A model generated the notes under the pieces. It made no database searches and was not told the origin of the DNA. It worked only from the letters and a program-made list of their open reading frames with translations. A program made the translations under genes and the position numbers. From Aquimarina algiphila (GTDB lineage Bacteria > Bacteroidota > Bacteroidia > Flavobacteriales > Flavobacteriaceae), in assembly GCF_007489275.1 (NCBI RefSeq), contig NZ_VLNR01000041.1:1-60120 (forward strand): DNA of 60,120 nucleotides. The letters are read 5' to 3'. Positions 57,528 through 60,120 of the stretch are shown here, one piece after another. Each line of letters opens with the position of its first letter. The stretch's first letter is position 1.

Positions 57528-59219
57528 TTAAGCGTTTTCCTGAATTTGTTTTGCAGCATGTTCTGCTGCCCTTGCTGTAAACGCCATATATGTAAGTGAT
57601 GGGTTTACACAACTAGCTGAGGTCATAAAGGATCCATCGGTTACATACACGTTTGGCACAGCATGAATTTGATTATGTTTATTAAGGACAGATGTCTTTG
57701 GATCATTACCCATTCTTGCAGTTCCCATTTCATGTATTCCTAATCCTATTCCTCCGATATCATCCCAAGGTCTTACATCTTCAAACCCAGCTTTTTTGAG
57801 CATGTCCATGGCCTGTTTAACCATATCTTTTCTCATTTCAAGTTCATTTTCTTTGAATTCTGCATCAAAAGTGACTGTAGGTAATCCCCATTCATCCAGT
57901 TTGTCATAATCCAAAGTCATTTTATTATCATGATATGGCAAACATTCACCAAATCCCTGTAATCCTATTTGCCATTTCCCGGGTTTTAATACGCTCTCTT
58001 TAAGTTCTGCTCCATAACCTAATTCTGCTATTGATTCTCTCCAATCATTTCTACTACCTCCTCCTTGATATCCATAGCCACGTTTGAATGTTTTTTGATC
58101 CGTTTCACCTCCAATATTTCTAAACCTGGGGATATAAATTCCGTTTGGTCTTCTTCCTTTATAGTATTTATCCTGATAATTATCAGTAACACCAAAAGCT
58201 CCAGCTTTAAAATGGTGATCCATAATATTATGGCCTAATTCTCCAGAATCATTCCCCATTCCGTTAGGAAAACGTTCTGATTTTGATTGCATTAGAATAC
58301 TTGCAGATGCTATTGCAGAAGCACATAGGAATATAATTTTTGCTGTAAACTCTATAGTTTCTTTAGTTTCTGTATCAATTACTTTTACTCCAGTGGCTTT
58401 TCCTGTTGCATCATCATATAATACTTGATGTACAATAGAGTTTGGACGCAAAGTCATGTTTCCTGTTCGTTCTGCCGCAGGAAGAGTAGAGGAATTACTA
58501 CTAAAATAAGCACCAAATGGGCAACCTCGCATACATCGATTTCGGAATTGACAATTCATCCGACCTTCAAAAGTCTTTGTCCCTGTGATGTGTGCTGTTC
58601 TACCAATAGTTAATAATCGGTCTTTGTAATTTTGGGAGATATTTGATTTTAAATGATCTTCTACGCAGTTTAGTTCCATTGGAGGTAGAAATTGGCCATC
58701 AGGTAATTGTTCTAATCCTAGTTTCTCACCACTGACTCCAATAAATTCTTCTACCTTATCATACCATGGCGCGATGTCTTTATATCGCACAGGCCAATCC
58801 ACGGCAATATCTTCTTTTTTATTAGCTTCAAAATCTATGTCGCTCCATCGATAACTTTGTCGTCCCCACATAAGAGATCGACCACCAACTTGATATCCTC
58901 TTATCCAATCAAAACGCTTAGTTTCATTATAAGGATGTTTAAGATCGTTTACAAAAAAGTGGCTGTGTTCTTTATCGGTTACATACCCCGTGCGATGTTG
59001 TTTCTCTTGTTGTTTTACGTCTTCTCTAGATGGTCTACCTTTAAATTCTGAATCCCAGGGATCATTATTCATCGTAGTATAATCTTCGATATGTTTTACC
59101 ATACGACCACGTTCCAGAACTAAGGTCTTTAGCCCTTTTTCACAGAGTTCTTTGGCGGCCCAACCGCCACTAATTCCTGTTCCTACGACGATTGCATCAT
59201 ATTGTGGTTCTTTTTCCAT
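57528..59219 (-). CDS. GMC oxidoreductase, glycoside 3-dehydrogenase-like
   Basis: The 563-residue flavoprotein has an N-terminal FAD-binding motif (AIVVGTGISGGWAAKELCEKG), GGRSLMWGRQSYRW, a cysteine cluster (NCQFRNRCMRGCPFGAYFSS, near 225-245), and the C-terminal GMC segments HEMGTARMG and NPSLTYMAFTARAAEHA with the catalytic His/Asn. It has no signal peptide of its own, as expected if it is co-exported with the Tat-bearing subunit 3. It is predicted to oxidise sugar C3-OH to a ketone, passing electrons to the cytochrome c encoded just upstream. Confidence 0.92.
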   Translation of the reverse strand: MEKEPQYDAIVVGTGISGGWAAKELCEKGLKTLVLERGRMVKHIEDYTTMNNDPWDSEFKGRPSREDVKQQEKQHRTGYVTDKEHSHFFVNDLKHPYNETKRFDWIRGYQVGGRSLMWGRQSYRWSDIDFEANKKEDIAVDWPVRYKDIAPWYDKVEEFIGVSGEKLGLEQLPDGQFLPPMELNCVEDHLKSNISQNYKDRLLTIGRTAHITGTKTFEGRMNCQFRNRCMRGCPFGAYFSSNSSTLPAAERTGNMTLRPNSIVHQVLYDDATGKATGVKVIDTETKETIEFTAKIIFLCASAIASASILMQSKSERFPNGMGNDSGELGHNIMDHHFKAGAFGVTDNYQDKYYKGRRPNGIYIPRFRNIGGETDQKTFKRGYGYQGGGSRNDWRESIAELGYGAELKESVLKPGKWQIGLQGFGECLPYHDNKMTLDYDKLDEWGLPTVTFDAEFKENELEMRKDMVKQAMDMLKKAGFEDVRPWDDIGGIGLGIHEMGTARMGNDPKTSVLNKHNQIHAVPNVYVTDGSFMTSASCVNPSLTYMAFTARAAEHAAKQIQENA

Positions 59220-59242
59220 AAATTAACAGTTAGTGGGTAATT

Positions 59243-59749
59243 TTATTCTTCTAAAGTCCTAAACCATTCTGCCATTGCTCTGGCTTCTTCTTCAGGTATA
59301 TTTTGATTAATCATTATTGTATTATTATAGGCTTTAAATAATGCTATGGCAACTGGATCTTTCTTTATCATCTCATCAGGATTCATGATCATATTCATTA
59401 CCCATTCTGGGCTTCGTTTTTCATATATTCCTGCCATAGGAGGGCCTATCATTTTTTTACGAGCCTTGTGACAAGCTGTACATTTTGCTTTAAAAAGCTG
59501 AGCCCCTCGGTCAGAGAGTTCTGTATTAATTTGATCTTCAAAAGTTATAGATGATATTGGACCAATTCCTTTATTGTCAAGCATAACAGGAACAGTTGAA
59601 GTATTTTGAAGTCCGGTCTTTTTCTCTTCCTTTTTAGTACCTATAGTAATTGTTTCTTTAGTTGATTTCTTTTCTTTTGAACAACTAATAAAACAAAGGA
59701 AAAAAAGAGCACAAATACAGGAAATTAATGATGGTATATGTTTAAACAT
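59243..59749 (-). CDS. Class I cytochrome c lipoprotein
   Basis: The 168-residue protein has a lipoprotein signal (LFFLCFISCSKEK, Cys near 23), a linker to about 80, and a monohaem cytochrome c domain. The haem site is CTACHK (near 94-98), and the distal Met is probably in the MNPDEM or IMIN segment. It is the first gene of the operon and the expected electron acceptor of the GMC dehydrogenase, equivalent to LacB. A hairpin lies at 59793-59834 upstream. Confidence 0.9.
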   Translation of the reverse strand: MFKHIPSLISCICALFFLCFISCSKEKKSTKETITIGTKKEEKKTGLQNTSTVPVMLDNKGIGPISSITFEDQINTELSDRGAQLFKAKCTACHKARKKMIGPPMAGIYEKRSPEWVMNMIMNPDEMIKKDPVAIALFKAYNNTIMINQNIPEEEARAMAEWFRTLEE

Positions 59750-59792
59750 TTTTAAAATAGATTAGTATTGTGGTAATATTAAGTAAAGGGTA

Positions 59793-59834
59793 TTTATATT
59801 TAGTATTCTTTAAAAAAGAAAAACTAAATATAAA
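59793..59834. promoter_or_regulatory. Long AT-rich palindrome upstream of the sugar-oxidation operon
   Basis: TTTATATTTAGT (59793-59804) is perfectly inverted at 59823-59834, and TTCTT/AAGAA pairs inside it. It lies 44-85 bp before the cytochrome start, a place suited to an operator or leader hairpin. The rest of the gap 59835-59996 holds nothing I recognise. Confidence 0.45.
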
Positions 59835-59996
59835 AGATCATTTGTTTTTTAACATCATAATTAACGATTTATTAGCTTTGTAAAAGGATTAGTAATCTTT
59901 AATTCTACACCAAATGGTTTATTGATCAATTGTGATAAAACTCTGACGATATAAAAGGATGATCACAATTTAAAATCCTATTTTTTATTGATAATT

Positions 59997-60120
59997 AACC
60001 CGTTGTGCATTTAGTTAATATTAATTTTTAGGTTGTTTATATTTCTGTTGAATTCAAACCTATTGATATATTGAATAATGGTCATTGCTGTGATCTTTGA
60101 TAAGATTCTATTTTTAAATC
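59997..60120 (-). repeat. Right copy of the 124-bp terminal inverted repeat
   Basis: Exact reverse complement of 6-129. The ATG at 60010 (minus strand) is followed only by about ten codons and a stop, because the gene body found at the left end is missing here. The copy runs to the last base of the window. Confidence 0.9.

Noticed and set aside
59985..60015. Integron attC-like site around AACCCGTTGTGC
   Set aside because: Only a short core resembles such sites; no paired inner arms or integrase are visible.

Overview
The window is A+T-rich and reads as a chromosomal segment of a marine Flavobacteriaceae-type Bacteroidetes, possibly Aquimarina-like (genus is inference). The evidence is type IX secretion (T9SS) sorting domains, SprB repeats, CarboxypepD-plug TonB receptors, Rcp1-type receivers, promoters of the TTTG-N18/20-TAnnTTTG type, and almost no Shine-Dalgarno sequences. 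I see no rRNA, tRNA, CRISPR, phage or intact transposase.

Left part (1-21.1 kb): housekeeping and accessory genes. These are a 5'-truncated STM3941-like membrane protein, a small lipoprotein, a GyrI-like protein, a PD40 propeller protein, an ABC-F ATPase, a periplasmic-VWA histidine kinase with its NarL-type regulator, a fibronectin-III lipoprotein, a 21-bp GC-rich tandem repeat, a DUF2007/LytTR chimera, a UbiE-like methyltransferase, a hydrolase, a three-gene biotin-dependent acyl-CoA carboxylase operon, a LysE exporter, a DUF1761 protein, a YdjM-type membrane hydrolase and a GNAT-like protein. A 16-bp palindrome occurs both upstream of the VWA kinase and upstream of the Fn3 lipoprotein, which suggests that two-component pair controls both.

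Centre (21.4-51.3 kb): a signalling and surface island. Two Rcp1-like receivers precede a TonB-dependent receptor that overlaps by 4 nt a YfiR-domain histidine kinase. Next come two units with near-identical promoters: the same 16-bp palindrome lies exactly 34 bp upstream of the -7 box in each. Unit 1 encodes an outer-membrane beta-barrel with a helical C-terminal extension, a 2203-residue secreted protein (Fn3-like modules, HELGH metallopeptidase, kinase-like domain, C-terminal toxin-like tail) and an overlapping putative immunity protein. Unit 2 encodes a 1536-residue unrecognised surface protein, a 700-residue Fn3 protein and a 2176-residue SprB-repeat adhesin with a T9SS sorting domain. 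A miniature of that adhesin (head plus sorting domain only) follows. I read this as a co-regulated cell-surface polymorphic-toxin apparatus. It is the best candidate here for an undescribed system.

Right part (51.4-59.75 kb, all minus strand): a periplasmic 3-keto-glycoside oxidation and cleavage operon. In transcription order it encodes a cytochrome c, a GMC oxidoreductase, a gluconate-dehydrogenase-subunit-3-like protein, a sugar isomerase lipoprotein, an MFS transporter, a Gfo/Idh/MocA oxidoreductase, a second isomerase and a DUF1080 3-keto-sugar hydrolase.

The two ends of the window carry a perfect 124-bp inverted repeat (6-129 and 59997-60120). It is either a real repeat bounding the segment or a sign that both ends fall on the same collapsed repeat in an assembly.
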